Positions 36,226-45,742 of a stretch of 64,000 nucleotides of DNA are shown here, piece by piece. The notes under the pieces were generated by a model. That model saw only the letters and a list, made by a program, of their open reading frames with translations. It was not told the origin of the DNA and did no database searches. Position numbers and translations under genes: made by a program. The stretch lies in contig JAJFFP010000043.1 in assembly GCA_021776595.1 (NCBI GenBank), positions 25,166-89,165 on the forward strand, read 5' to 3'. Within the stretch, counting starts at the first letter, position 1. Each line of letters starts with the position of its first letter. Origin of the DNA: Robiginitomaculum sp. (lineage in GTDB: Bacteria > Pseudomonadota > Alphaproteobacteria > Caulobacterales > Maricaulaceae).

Positions 36226-36960
36226 TTGACCCATCCGTTTCCTCTCAAACAATTACGGTTTTTTCTTACCTCACCGGCACCATGCCCGTATTTGCCTGGA
36301 AAAGTAGAGCGTAAACTATTCACACACCTGCATGCTCTTGATGGACCAGAACTGAATGACAGCCTGACACAGGCCGGGTTCAGGCGTTCACAAAACATAA
36401 TCTATCGTCCGGCGTGCGAGGCCTGTTCGGCCTGCCAGTCAGTGCGAATTGTCGCGCAAGAGTTTATACCCAGCCGCACTCAAAAGCGTATCCACAATAA
36501 AAATTCCGATCTGGTTCGCCATGTAGAACCTGCCTTGGCCAGTGATGAGCATTATGCCCTGTTGTTGCGTTATTTGCGGGAAAGACACCCAAATGGCGGC
36601 ATGGAGGATATCTCTTATGCCGATTATTTAAGTATGGTCGAGGATACGGCAGCGCGAAGTCAGGTGTGCGAATACCGCGATGGAAATGGTAAATTGCTGG
36701 CCGCCGTTTTGGTGGATTTACTTTGTGACGGCCCCTCACTGGTTTACAGCTTTTATGAACCCGCCATGCGTTCACGGTCTTTGGGCACCTATATTATTCT
36801 CGATCATATAGAGCAGGCTGTGCAGAACGAAAAACTCCATGTTTATCTTGGGTTTTGGATCAAAAACAGCAATAAAATGAGTTACAAAGCACAATACAAA
36901 CCGTTAGAAGTGTTGCGTGCCAATGGTTGGACCTTAAAGGATGATGAAGATGAAACGTAG
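36226..36960 (+). CDS. bpt: aspartate/glutamate leucyltransferase (Bpt, bacterial N-end rule)
   Basis: A 244-residue ATE/Bpt protein that adds leucine from leucyl-tRNA to proteins with acidic or modified N-termini, marking them for ClpAP via ClpS. The N-terminal cysteine motif (CPYL, then CEACSACQSVRI) and the C-terminal VYLGFWIKNSNKMSYKAQYK are diagnostic. The start is TTG (LTHPFPLKQ), 20 bases after the permease stop and about 11 bases after a GAGA; there is no ATG nearby, and the length matches the family. Confidence 0.9.
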   Translation: MTHPFPLKQLRFFLTSPAPCPYLPGKVERKLFTHLHALDGPELNDSLTQAGFRRSQNIIYRPACEACSACQSVRIVAQEFIPSRTQKRIHNKNSDLVRHVEPALASDEHYALLLRYLRERHPNGGMEDISYADYLSMVEDTAARSQVCEYRDGNGKLLAAVLVDLLCDGPSLVYSFYEPAMRSRSLGTYIILDHIEQAVQNEKLHVYLGFWIKNSNKMSYKAQYKPLEVLRANGWTLKDDEDET

Positions 36961-38089
36961 AACGTTGCTCACAACAGGTGGCCTTGGATTAGGGGTGGCT
37001 TTGGCCGCCTGTGGAGCGCCAAAGAGTGAGAAATCTAACGCATCAAATGGCGAAACGTCTCCGGCTGCCCCGATGGTGCAACGCAATAAGGCGCGCGTTT
37101 TAAGGTTAGTAACGTCCTGGCCAAAAAACTTTCCGGGGCTGGGAACGGTTGCCGAGCAAATTGCGCAAAATATTGGCGCATTATCAGGTGGAACTCTTGA
37201 TGTTAAACTTTATGCCGCCGGGGAGTTAGTGCCAGCCCATGAAGAGTTTGATGCGGTGTCGTCCGGGGCGGCAGACCTTTATCATTCAGCAGAATATTAC
37301 TGGCAGGGTAAGGCCAAGGGGTTTTCCTATTTTGCGGCAGTGCCTTTTGGCATGACTGCCATCGAAACTCTTGGCTGGATGAATGAAGGCAATGGCAATG
37401 TCTTATGGAACAAGCTCTCCGCACAATTCGGCCTGATCGCCTTTGCCGCCGGGTCCACTGGACACCAGATGGGCGGATGGTTCAAAAAAGAAATCAAATC
37501 CATGGATGATTTCAAAGGCTTGGTCATGCGCATGCCGGGTCTTGGCGGTGATGTGCTTAGCGAAGTTGGTTCCACACCAAAATTACTGGCAGGCGGCGCT
37601 ATTTATCAGGCCCTGCAATCTGGGGCGATTGACGCCACAGAATGGGTGGGACCCTGGAATGACCTGGCTTTTGGGTTTTACCGTGAAGCGCCATATTATT
37701 ATGGACCGGGCTTTCATGAACCAGGCTCTATAATCTCTCTTGGCGCAAATCTTGAAATGTGGAATAGCCTTAGTCCACAAGAACAAATGGCCATCAAGGG
37801 CGCCTGCGGCTGGGCTATGGCAACTTCTCTTGCAGAGTTTAGCTGGCAAAATGCCAAGGCATTAAACACATTGATCAACGAGCACGGAGTGCAATTGCGC
37901 AGTTTTTCTGATGATATTTGGAAATCATTGGGGGCGGCATCCAAAAAAGTTCTGGTCAATGTGGCGCAATCTGATGCGCAAACCGGTGAAATTCATGACA
38001 GCTATATGGCCGCGCTCAAAGAAGCCATTTCATGGTCATCTGTTTCTGATGGACCATATCTACGCATACGCTCGCTTGCAGGCATTTAA
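36950..38089 (+). CDS. TRAP transporter substrate-binding protein (DctP/TakP-like)
   Basis: A 379-residue periplasmic solute receptor. The N-terminus has both a twin arginine (MKRRTLL) and a lipobox-like LAAC at Cys21, so it is probably exported folded and possibly lipidated. The domain starts with RLVTSWPKNFPG; the stretch ATEWVGPWNDLAFGF is typical of the TakP-like branch that binds 2-oxo acids. AAAGG nine bases upstream favours this ATG over those at 36941 and 36944. It overlaps bpt by 11 bases and is coupled (TAATG) to the small permease. Confidence 0.88.
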   Translation: MKRRTLLTTGGLGLGVALAACGAPKSEKSNASNGETSPAAPMVQRNKARVLRLVTSWPKNFPGLGTVAEQIAQNIGALSGGTLDVKLYAAGELVPAHEEFDAVSSGAADLYHSAEYYWQGKAKGFSYFAAVPFGMTAIETLGWMNEGNGNVLWNKLSAQFGLIAFAAGSTGHQMGGWFKKEIKSMDDFKGLVMRMPGLGGDVLSEVGSTPKLLAGGAIYQALQSGAIDATEWVGPWNDLAFGFYREAPYYYGPGFHEPGSIISLGANLEMWNSLSPQEQMAIKGACGWAMATSLAEFSWQNAKALNTLINEHGVQLRSFSDDIWKSLGAASKKVLVNVAQSDAQTGEIHDSYMAALKEAISWSSVSDGPYLRIRSLAGI

Positions 38090-38751
38090 TGGAGTTTCTG
38101 AGCGCCAACACCCCGGCTGGCTGGATTGTTTTAGGTTTGCAGCCTTTATTGCTGCTTTCCTTTGCCTTGTTGATTCAAGTCAAATTCGGACAGCCAAGCC
38201 AACGCCTCATAGACATTACTAAACAGCTCGTCTTTTGGGTGGATAAATTGAGCCTATACGTGGCAGGTGCTGTCAAATGGCTGGCATTGTTCATGGTTCT
38301 AATGGTGGCTGCACTGGTAATTACACGATACGTCTTTGGGGTTAGCGCGATTAAGGCACAAGAATCTGTCATATATATGCACGCCTTTCTCTTCTTGATG
38401 GCGGCTCCTGCTGCGCTTTTAACCAATACACATGTGCGTGTTGATATTATTTACGAAAAACTTTCCCCCAAAGGTAAAGCCTTTGTTGATTTTTTTGGCA
38501 CGGTATTCTTGCTCATGCCAGTCTGTATGCTGATATTCAAGTTTGGTGGAAGCTATGCCTTGCGCGCCTGGGCCAGTCTGGAGGGTTCTCAGGAAGCCAC
38601 GGGTTTACCAGCGGTTTTTCTTCTTAAAACCGCCATTCCGGTTTTTGCCATGTTGATGATGCTACAAGGCTCGGCAATGGCCGCCAGAGCTGCCTTGTTG
38701 CTGTGCAATTCCCCCCTGCCACCGGTGCAGGGCAAAGGAAATGCGGTGTAA
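38089..38751 (+). CDS. TRAP transporter small permease (DctQ family)
   Basis: A 220-residue membrane protein with an additional N-terminal segment followed by the four-helix DctQ unit. Family features visible are VITRYVFGVSAIKAQESVIY and NTHVRVDIIYEKLSPKGK. It is the small membrane partner of the large permease that follows three bases later. The longer N-terminus is characteristic of TRAP systems paired with TakP-like receptors. Confidence 0.87.
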   Translation: MEFLSANTPAGWIVLGLQPLLLLSFALLIQVKFGQPSQRLIDITKQLVFWVDKLSLYVAGAVKWLALFMVLMVAALVITRYVFGVSAIKAQESVIYMHAFLFLMAAPAALLTNTHVRVDIIYEKLSPKGKAFVDFFGTVFLLMPVCMLIFKFGGSYALRAWASLEGSQEATGLPAVFLLKTAIPVFAMLMMLQGSAMAARAALLLCNSPLPPVQGKGNAV

Positions 38752-38754
38752 CAC

Positions 38755-40347
38755 ATGGCATTTTTTTTCCAGCACCTCGATCTGTGGATGTTTGTTGCCG
38801 CCATTGCAGTGCTGCTTTCAGGTTATCCGGTCGCTTTTGCTTTGGCAGGGGTTGCCTTGGGCTTTGCCGCCATTGGCATTGCCAACGGGCAGTTGGACCC
38901 CGCGCTGCTTGGAGCTTTGCCAAACCGGATTTATGGCGGCGTGATGACCCGTCAGGTCATGGTGGCGGTTCCCTTATTCATTTTTATGGGTGTGATGCTG
39001 GAAAGGTCAAAGATTGCTGAAGAACTACTTGAAACCATGGGAAAGTTATTCGGGCAGTTAAGGGGTGGTTTGGGGTATTCTGTAATTCTGGTTGGTGCCC
39101 TGCTGGCGGCATCCACCGGCATTGTCGGGGCTACGGTTGTGACCATGGGGCTACTTTCTTTGCCCACCATGTTGCGCCATGGATATTCACCCTCGCTTTC
39201 TGCAGGAGCCATCGCAGCCTCAGGCACACTGGGCCAGATCATACCTCCTTCTATCGTTCTGGTTTTACTGGGCGATGTTATGTCCAATGCCTATCAAAAA
39301 TCGCAACTGGATACAGGTAATTTTGCCCCAAAAACCTTGTCTGTTGGCGATCTATTCGCAGGCGCATTGGTGCCCGGATTATTACTGGTCGCATTATATC
39401 TCGCCTGGATGGCCATTGTCGCCTTCTTTCGACCTGGCGCGGCACCGGCTGTGCAGCAAAAAGACACGGAAAAACCAGGGGTTATGCAAGTTTTAGGTGC
39501 GTTGGTGCCGCCTTTATTGTTGATATTTTCTGTTCTGGGCTCAATTTTAACCGGCATAGCGGATGTTACGGAAGCCGCCGGGGTGGGGGCATTGGGGGCA
39601 TTATTTTTAGCTTCCATTCGCCTTGATGCAGCGTCTGGGTCCTCAGTCAATAAAATCAGGATATGGATACTGATAGGGGCAGCATCATTTGCCGGCATGA
39701 TTTTTCTGGCGATGAGTATGGATTTGCGCGTTGGCCGGTCTGAGGTAAGTATTTCAGAAAGGATAGGGCAGGGCGTGGTTCTTGTTCTCACCTTACCCGC
39801 CCTTATTGGCACCGGGCTGGCGCTATGGAAGCTATACGCAAACCGGGTCTTGCATCAGGTAACGCAATCTACGGCACAGATTAGCGCCATGGTGTTTATT
39901 ATATTGATCGGGGCAACGCTTTTTAGCCTGGTATTTCGCGGCCTTGGCGGTGATGAAAGTGTTGAACACCTTTTGTCTCAAACCGGAGGTGGTGCGGTGC
40001 GCGCAGTGCTATTGGTGATGGTCGTTATGTTCATCCTTGGTTTTTTTCTGGACTTTATCGAGATTACCTTTGTCGTGGTGCCCATTGTTGGTCCAATCCT
40101 GCTTGGCATGGGAGTGGATCCGATTTGGCTTGGGGTCATGATGGCCATTAACCTTCAAACCAGCTTCTTAACCCCACCCTTTGGTTTTGCGCTTTTTTAT
40201 CTTCGCGGTGTTGCACCAATAGAGGTTAAAACAACGCATATATATCGAGGCGTTTTACCATTTGTTGCTATACAGGTGTTTGTTATGGCCGTAGTGGCCT
40301 TGTTTCCATCGCTGGCTACAGCATTGCCAAAAATGATTTATGGCTAA
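38755..40347 (+). CDS. TRAP transporter large permease (DctM family)
   Basis: A 530-residue sodium-coupled permease with about fourteen hydrophobic segments. DctM motifs include AVPLFIFMGVMLERSKIAEE, STGIVGATVVTMGLLSLP, GTLGQIIPPSIVLVLLG and, near the C-terminus, LQTSFLTPPFGFALFYLRG. It is about 100 residues longer than the shortest DctM proteins, with a large central insertion (about 215-380), as in other TakP-type systems. The operon ends at a strong terminator 6 bases after the stop. Confidence 0.9.
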   Translation: MAFFFQHLDLWMFVAAIAVLLSGYPVAFALAGVALGFAAIGIANGQLDPALLGALPNRIYGGVMTRQVMVAVPLFIFMGVMLERSKIAEELLETMGKLFGQLRGGLGYSVILVGALLAASTGIVGATVVTMGLLSLPTMLRHGYSPSLSAGAIAASGTLGQIIPPSIVLVLLGDVMSNAYQKSQLDTGNFAPKTLSVGDLFAGALVPGLLLVALYLAWMAIVAFFRPGAAPAVQQKDTEKPGVMQVLGALVPPLLLIFSVLGSILTGIADVTEAAGVGALGALFLASIRLDAASGSSVNKIRIWILIGAASFAGMIFLAMSMDLRVGRSEVSISERIGQGVVLVLTLPALIGTGLALWKLYANRVLHQVTQSTAQISAMVFIILIGATLFSLVFRGLGGDESVEHLLSQTGGGAVRAVLLVMVVMFILGFFLDFIEITFVVVPIVGPILLGMGVDPIWLGVMMAINLQTSFLTPPFGFALFYLRGVAPIEVKTTHIYRGVLPFVAIQVFVMAVVALFPSLATALPKMIYG

Positions 40348-40352
40348 AACCA

Positions 40353-40380
40353 AAAAGGCCCGGTAATTACCGGGCCTTTT
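40353..40380. terminator. bidirectional intrinsic terminator
   Basis: A perfect 28-base palindrome: four A, a GC-rich stem GGCCCGGTAA and its exact complement, then four T. It lies between the convergent TRAP operon and TonB-receptor gene and has T-runs on both strands, so it can stop transcription from either side. Confidence 0.9.
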
Positions 40381-40404
40381 CATTCAATTTTCACCAGGCA
40401 GAGC

Positions 40405-42630
40405 TTAGCGATGAATAGTGAGCGATACACCAAATACCCGAGGGTCTTTGGTGAAACCAGTCAGATTGTTAAAATCAATGCCACCGATAACGTTTTTCTC
40501 ATTGGTGATATTGCGCACGAAGAGTGCAAAATCGAGTGAGTCGTCATGGCGTAGATAGCCAAGCCGCAACCCACCTTCTAAGTTTCCACTGGATTTGAAT
40601 TCAGCAGATTCATAAAGGAAAAAGTTGGTTTTTCCCTGTATGGACCAATCTGTAAAGGCGTAAATTTCACCATTATTGCCTGCATCTACCGAATAACGAG
40701 CCGTAAAGTTGCCCGTCATTTTTGGAGCTTGCGGGAATGGGTTGCCATTCACAAGCGCATTGCCAGCACCGTTTATTGGATCCAGCGGTGTGCACAAACC
40801 AGAGCCACAGATCGGCACGGCCAGATTGGGGTCCTTGAACTCAGTCTTGTTATAAGCAAAGCCTGCTGTTACCAGGAAGTTATCAGCGGCAAGCCATTCA
40901 AGATCGGTTTCAAAGCCATAACCAATGCCTTTTTTGGCATTGATGAGCTGGTTGAAGTTACCCGCACCACCAATGGCCGTAAGCTGCATGTTCTTGATAC
41001 GGTAGTAATAAATATCAGCGTTCAAACGCAGGGTATTTTCAGCAAGCTCGGACTTGAAACCGGTCTCAATAGAATCGATGACCTCTGAACGGGCCGAAGA
41101 AGGCTGGCCAAAAAAGGCAACATCACGCCCCTGAATAGATGGCGCCCTAAACCCGCGCGCGGCACGGGCATAAAGGTTTACATTATCCGTGGCGGCATAA
41201 TTACCGCTGAGATCCCAGCTTACCTTTTTACCATTAATAGTGACATCAGAAATCGGGAAATTGGTGGCGATAGCGCCGAGGCGTTTATTGTCTTCTGTGT
41301 AACGAACACCTGCAGTAACAACAAACTGATCTGAAAGATCGTAACTTCCCTGGCCGAAAATCGCCCATGAGCTGTTTGATTGTTTCAATACGGTTTCAGG
41401 TACAAAGAACGGATTGGTTCCAAGCGCGAGATCCATATTGAAATAATAGGCACCAACCTGCCATTTTGCGGGGCCGCTATTGTTGCTGGCCATGCGAAAT
41501 TCCTGGGTGAACTGGTTATGTTCCTTGATGGAGCCTTCAGTCACTGACGGGAATGGGATAAACCCTGGGCCACCGCCACCTGGCAGGAAAACAGCCCCAA
41601 AACCACCGTCAATATCACCTATGCTGGAGCCATCGGCGGTTTGCAAAGAGGTGATTGAGGTGAAGGTTACGGCTTCGGCCTCATATTCCATTTTTAAAGT
41701 CAGGCCAGCATTGTTATAGGACTGAGCGTTGTTATTACCGCCATCAAAAAAGACCGTATCGCGAATAAAATTACCATTCAGACGATTGCTGCCAGTATTA
41801 AAAATATTGGCACGGAACAAGGTTGCTGAATTGCCATCAAGTGAACGGGCTTGTGCAATCAAAAGGGCGCTGAAATTCGCCGATGGTGTGAACAGCAATT
41901 GCAACCGGCCTGCCAGATCATCATAGCCACCAAGGACATTCTTGGCGCCGGTAAAGCCATTGTCGACCCAATCGTCTCTGTGAGCATAAAGGGCAGATAT
42001 CCGCATGGACAATTTGTCTTCAATCAACGCGCCACCCATAGCACCGGTAAAGCGCATGGTGTTGTAGCGCGCCCAACTGGCCGAAGCATCAACTTCAAAC
42101 TCTTCACTGGGACGAACAGAATCAAATTTGACGATACCAGCCGTGGTGTTACGGCCAAAGAGCGTTCCTTGTGGCCCTCGCAGCACTTCCACTTGTGCAA
42201 CATCAAACAGAGGAAAACTTTTCAGTGCCACGTTTTCCATAACCACGTCATCCATAATCACGGAAACGGGTTGAGAGGCAGCAAGGTCAAAATCCGTATT
42301 GCCTAGACCGCGAATATAAAAACGAGGGGCAACACGTCCATTGGAAGATTCAATATTCAGGCTGGGGATTTTGGCCGATAGACCCAAAATGTCGTCACCA
42401 CCGGAAAGAATGTTATCCAGAGCATCGCCCTTCATGGTGCTAATGGAAATTGGCACGTCCTGAATGTTTTCCGCCCGCTTTTGCGCGGTCACGATGATGA
42501 TATCAAGACCATTATCATTAGTGGCTTCTTGTGCGCTTGCCGGCATTGCCAGGGCACCTGAAAGGGCCAGAGCGCCCACGCTGACTGCGCAGCTATAACG
42601 CGCTGCTGTTTTGATCGATGAGTTTTTCAT
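40405..42630 (-). CDS. TonB-dependent outer-membrane receptor
   Basis: A 741-residue receptor with a signal peptide (cut after ASAQ, about residue 33), a TonB-box-like stretch (LDIIIVTAQKRAENIQDVP), a plug (about 50-165, VEVLRGPQGTLFGRNTTAG) and a 22-strand barrel. This plug type is common in the iron-complex/sugar/lipid receptor groups of Sphingomonadales and Caulobacterales. The last residues are TIHR, lacking the usual terminal Phe or Trp of barrel proteins. It converges on a TRAP operon, which may or may not take up the same solute. The substrate is unknown. Confidence 0.9.
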   Translation of the reverse strand: MKNSSIKTAARYSCAVSVGALALSGALAMPASAQEATNDNGLDIIIVTAQKRAENIQDVPISISTMKGDALDNILSGGDDILGLSAKIPSLNIESSNGRVAPRFYIRGLGNTDFDLAASQPVSVIMDDVVMENVALKSFPLFDVAQVEVLRGPQGTLFGRNTTAGIVKFDSVRPSEEFEVDASASWARYNTMRFTGAMGGALIEDKLSMRISALYAHRDDWVDNGFTGAKNVLGGYDDLAGRLQLLFTPSANFSALLIAQARSLDGNSATLFRANIFNTGSNRLNGNFIRDTVFFDGGNNNAQSYNNAGLTLKMEYEAEAVTFTSITSLQTADGSSIGDIDGGFGAVFLPGGGGPGFIPFPSVTEGSIKEHNQFTQEFRMASNNSGPAKWQVGAYYFNMDLALGTNPFFVPETVLKQSNSSWAIFGQGSYDLSDQFVVTAGVRYTEDNKRLGAIATNFPISDVTINGKKVSWDLSGNYAATDNVNLYARAARGFRAPSIQGRDVAFFGQPSSARSEVIDSIETGFKSELAENTLRLNADIYYYRIKNMQLTAIGGAGNFNQLINAKKGIGYGFETDLEWLAADNFLVTAGFAYNKTEFKDPNLAVPICGSGLCTPLDPINGAGNALVNGNPFPQAPKMTGNFTARYSVDAGNNGEIYAFTDWSIQGKTNFFLYESAEFKSSGNLEGGLRLGYLRHDDSLDFALFVRNITNEKNVIGGIDFNNLTGFTKDPRVFGVSLTIHR

Positions 42631-42710
42631 AGAAAATAAGTTCCTGTAATCATTGGCGAATGAAAATTTGCCTGAAAGGGGAGTTATTGAGATGAGCTCT
42701 CTTTATGCCC

Positions 42711-42783
42711 TTTAGGCACAAAACACTAGATTATATGAGCATTTACTAAGGTAAAACGGTGGTTATGTGACATTTTAGGCACA
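42711..42783 (-). promoter_or_regulatory. TonB-receptor promoter flanked by two identical 10-bp sites
   Basis: On the minus strand a perfect -10 hexamer TATAAT lies at 42735-42730; the -35 is poor. The sequence TTTAGGCACA (plus strand) occurs at 42711-42720 and again at 42774-42783, exactly 63 bases apart, which is six helical turns. One copy falls just downstream of the -10, the other near -50, as expected for operators of a looping or co-operative regulator. A weak -35 would suit activator dependence. Confidence 0.45.
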
Positions 42784-42801
42784 TGCAACCAGTGGCCTGG
42801 T

Positions 42802-43446
42802 TCACTGGTAATTTAACATGACAGGCACACTCTTTGTATTAAATGCCAGACTGGAAGCTATGTTTTTATTTTCAGTGGTCAGGGCTGCAAGGCAGGCGGG
42901 ATAGAGTATGTGTTCCGCTTCCAATACACGTTTTCCCAGCGTGGTTTCATCATCACCAGTAACCACAGGCACAGCGGCCTGACCGATGATTTTTCCTTCA
43001 TCCATGCCAACACTGACATAATGCACCGTACATCCATGCAATTTGACACCGCTTTGCAGAGCGCGCTTATGCGTATTTAACCCCTTGAAAGAAGGCAATA
43101 AAGAAGGGTGAATATTAATTAGTCGCCCCTGCCAGTCAGCAACAAATTTTTTTCCCAAAAGCCGCATGAACCCAGCCAGGCAGACCATATCAATCTGCTG
43201 TTGTTGTAATGTGTGGGTGAGCTCGTCTTCAAAGCCTTCGCGGGTTGCGTAAGCGTTGTGATCAATAAATTCAGTGAGTATCCCGCTCTGGCGTGCCAGT
43301 TCCAATCCACCGGCATCTTTAATGTTGGATATAACCAAAGCAATACGCGCTGGAAAGTCCGGGTTTTGACAAGCCTTAATCAGGGCCTGTAAATTTGAGC
43401 CACGCCCAGAAATCAGAACTGCAATTTTTTTGCGCTTATCGTGCAT
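42802..43446 (-). CDS. purN: phosphoribosylglycinamide formyltransferase PurN
   Basis: A 214-residue folate-dependent GAR formyltransferase of purine synthesis. Substrate-binding ISGRGSNLQAL is at 12-22; the formyl-transfer triad lies in INIHPSLLPSFKG (Asn, His) and VHYVSVGMDEG (Asp). It follows purM with a TAATG overlap, the standard alphaproteobacterial order. Confidence 0.95.
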   Translation of the reverse strand: MHDKRKKIAVLISGRGSNLQALIKACQNPDFPARIALVISNIKDAGGLELARQSGILTEFIDHNAYATREGFEDELTHTLQQQQIDMVCLAGFMRLLGKKFVADWQGRLINIHPSLLPSFKGLNTHKRALQSGVKLHGCTVHYVSVGMDEGKIIGQAAVPVVTGDDETTLGKRVLEAEHILYPACLAALTTENKNIASSLAFNTKSVPVMLNYQ

Positions 43447-44477
43447 TAACCAACGCTATCCAATTTACCAGCAATCCATGCGGTTTCACCGTTGGCGCGG
43501 AGTTGCCTGATAACTTCGTCTGCCTTATCCGGAGCGACAACGCACAACATACCAATGCCACAGTTAAACGTGCGCTGCATCTCCTGATCCTCAATATGAC
43601 CAATTTCCGCTAGCCAGTGAAAAACCGGTGGCATGTCCCAACTTGCATAATCTATATTGGCTACCAGGTGTTCAGGCAACATTCTGGGCGGGTTATCAAT
43701 TAAACCACCGCCAGTGATATGAGCCACGCCCTTGATATAACCCGCATGAATGATTGGCAGTAATGAACGCACATATATTTTTGTTGGCGTTAACAAGGCC
43801 TCGGCCATGGTCATATTTGATGCGAAGGGGGCCGGGGAAGTCCATTCAAGGCCGGAGCGTTCCACGACGGCCCTGATCAGTGAATAACCATTTGAATGCG
43901 GCCCGGATGAGCCAATGGCCACCAATAAATCGCCCGTTTTCATACTGCCCTTGCGAGGTAGCAGCGCCCCTTTTTCTGCTGCCCCAACCACAAAACCGGC
44001 CAGGTCAAAATCCTTACCGGAATACATACCAGGCATTTCGGCGGTTTCGCCGCCAATCAGGGCGCATCCTGCATTAACACAACCACAGGCAATGCCTTCA
44101 ATGACGATGGACGCAGAATCCGGGTCTAGTTTACTGCAGGCAAAATAATCAAGGAAAAACAAAGGCTCAGCGCCTTGCGCCAATATGTCGTTGACGCACA
44201 TGGCCACCAGGTCAATGCCCACACGATCAAGATTATCACTATTGACTGCCACGCTTAGCTTCGTGCCCACGCCATCGGTGCCAGAGATCAGTATGGGGTT
44301 TGTGTATCCAGCGGCACCCAGGTCAAAAGCTCCACCAAAGCCGCCCAGGCCAGTGTCTGCCCCTGCGCGATTGGTTTTTTTGGTAATGCTACGCAATCTG
44401 CCCACTAATTGATCACCCGCATCAATGCTCACCCCGGCTTGCGCATAGCTAAGGCTGGTATCATGGGGTTTGCTCAT
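43446..44477 (-). CDS. purM: phosphoribosylformylglycinamidine cyclo-ligase PurM
   Basis: A 343-residue AIR synthetase. N-terminal LSYAQAGVSIDAGDQLV, the ATP-binding VGTKLSVA, GGETAEMPGMY and the C-terminal HITGGGLIDNPPRMLP are diagnostic. AAGGA eight bases upstream favours this ATG; a TTG one codon earlier is possible. First gene of the purMN unit, divergent from the DUF2066 gene across 156 bases. Confidence 0.95.
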   Translation of the reverse strand: MSKPHDTSLSYAQAGVSIDAGDQLVGRLRSITKKTNRAGADTGLGGFGGAFDLGAAGYTNPILISGTDGVGTKLSVAVNSDNLDRVGIDLVAMCVNDILAQGAEPLFFLDYFACSKLDPDSASIVIEGIACGCVNAGCALIGGETAEMPGMYSGKDFDLAGFVVGAAEKGALLPRKGSMKTGDLLVAIGSSGPHSNGYSLIRAVVERSGLEWTSPAPFASNMTMAEALLTPTKIYVRSLLPIIHAGYIKGVAHITGGGLIDNPPRMLPEHLVANIDYASWDMPPVFHWLAEIGHIEDQEMQRTFNCGIGMLCVVAPDKADEVIRQLRANGETAWIAGKLDSVG

Positions 44478-44633
44478 CAATTGATTCCTTATGCCATTTT
44501 GCGCGCAACATACTGTGCCAAAGACGCAATGAGAACCTCTCGTCTATGCGAATAGGTCCAAAGTGTGACTTTCATTTATCGGGTTGCAAGGTGTATATTG
44601 TCCAAGATCACTTGATTTTGAGCAGGTTACACC

Positions 44634-45731
44634 ATGTTACGTTTATTCTTAGTGGCTTTCGCGTTTTTTGGAACGGTTACAGGCGCCCTGGCAGGCAATC
44701 CATTTGAAATCACCGGTATCAGAATTGATGCAGTAAGGGAAAACGTTTCCAAAGCCCGCGAGCAGGCCATTCGTGTTGGCACCCTGGATGCAACCTATCG
44801 TTTGCTGGATCGGCTAACCCTGCCTGAAGACCGTTTGGTATTGGATCCACCATTGATCATCACCGAAGACATTGCGGAACAATTGGTAGCAGGCATTGAA
44901 ATATCCAACGAGAAGCGAAGCCGCTCGCGTTATTTGGGGGAATTAGCCGTGACCTTTGATGCACAGGCCATACGTGCATTTTTACGTGCGAACCATCTTC
45001 CCTATGTGGAAAGCCAGGCCCTGCCTGTCCACATAATTGCCATATGGAAAAATGAAGAAGGGCAGGCGGTTCTCATGCCTGATAACCCTTTTACAACGGC
45101 TTTGAAGGATGGAAACTTTCAAAACCATCTGGTGCCATTGAAAATCGTTGACCTTGACGTAACCGAAGAAAATGAAGCCGCCATTGCATGGCGTCTGGCC
45201 AATTTTAATACGCAGTTATTAAGCGAAATATCCATTAATGCTGGTATCAATGAACTCATTATAGCTTCTGCAAGGCGCACTGGACCCGATCGTGTAACTA
45301 TCAGTGCACGGCGTGTTTTCTTTGAAGACGGTGGGGTTTCAAGTATAATGAATATGGGCAATTTTGAAGGCATTGCGCCGTCATCAGGCCGCAGGCCCAA
45401 TATTCTTCAAACAACATTAAAAATGGCTATGGAAAAACTGGCCGATGTGCTGGATACAGATTGGAAACATACAGCCATTGTGCGTGATAATTTTAGCCAG
45501 AGCATCCGCCTGACAGCACTTTATAACGGGATAAAGCAATGGCAGCGAATCCGTGATGCTCTGGGTAGTGTGTCTCTGGTGGAAGAAGCAAGACTGGAAG
45601 CCTTGAGCGCAGATGGAGCGCTATTGACGCTGACATATCGCGGTAATGAAGATCAGCTCATCCGGCGACTGGCACAAAAGGGTATAGAGTTGCAAAATGA
45701 TGATCTAGGGCTGGTCGCCCGGATTCGTTAA
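44634..45731 (+). CDS. DUF2066 exported protein
   Basis: A 365-residue protein with a signal peptide (cleaved after ALA, about residue 20). The body has no enzymatic motif; the pattern AREQAIRVGTLDATYRLLDRL and the later repeat of beta-rich units match DUF2066, a periplasmic family of unknown function that in alphaproteobacteria almost always sits between purM and hdaA, as here. The 11-base gap to hdaA suggests co-transcription. Confidence 0.82.
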   Translation: MLRLFLVAFAFFGTVTGALAGNPFEITGIRIDAVRENVSKAREQAIRVGTLDATYRLLDRLTLPEDRLVLDPPLIITEDIAEQLVAGIEISNEKRSRSRYLGELAVTFDAQAIRAFLRANHLPYVESQALPVHIIAIWKNEEGQAVLMPDNPFTTALKDGNFQNHLVPLKIVDLDVTEENEAAIAWRLANFNTQLLSEISINAGINELIIASARRTGPDRVTISARRVFFEDGGVSSIMNMGNFEGIAPSSGRRPNILQTTLKMAMEKLADVLDTDWKHTAIVRDNFSQSIRLTALYNGIKQWQRIRDALGSVSLVEEARLEALSADGALLTLTYRGNEDQLIRRLAQKGIELQNDDLGLVARIR

Positions 45732-45742
45732 GGGCTGGAGCT

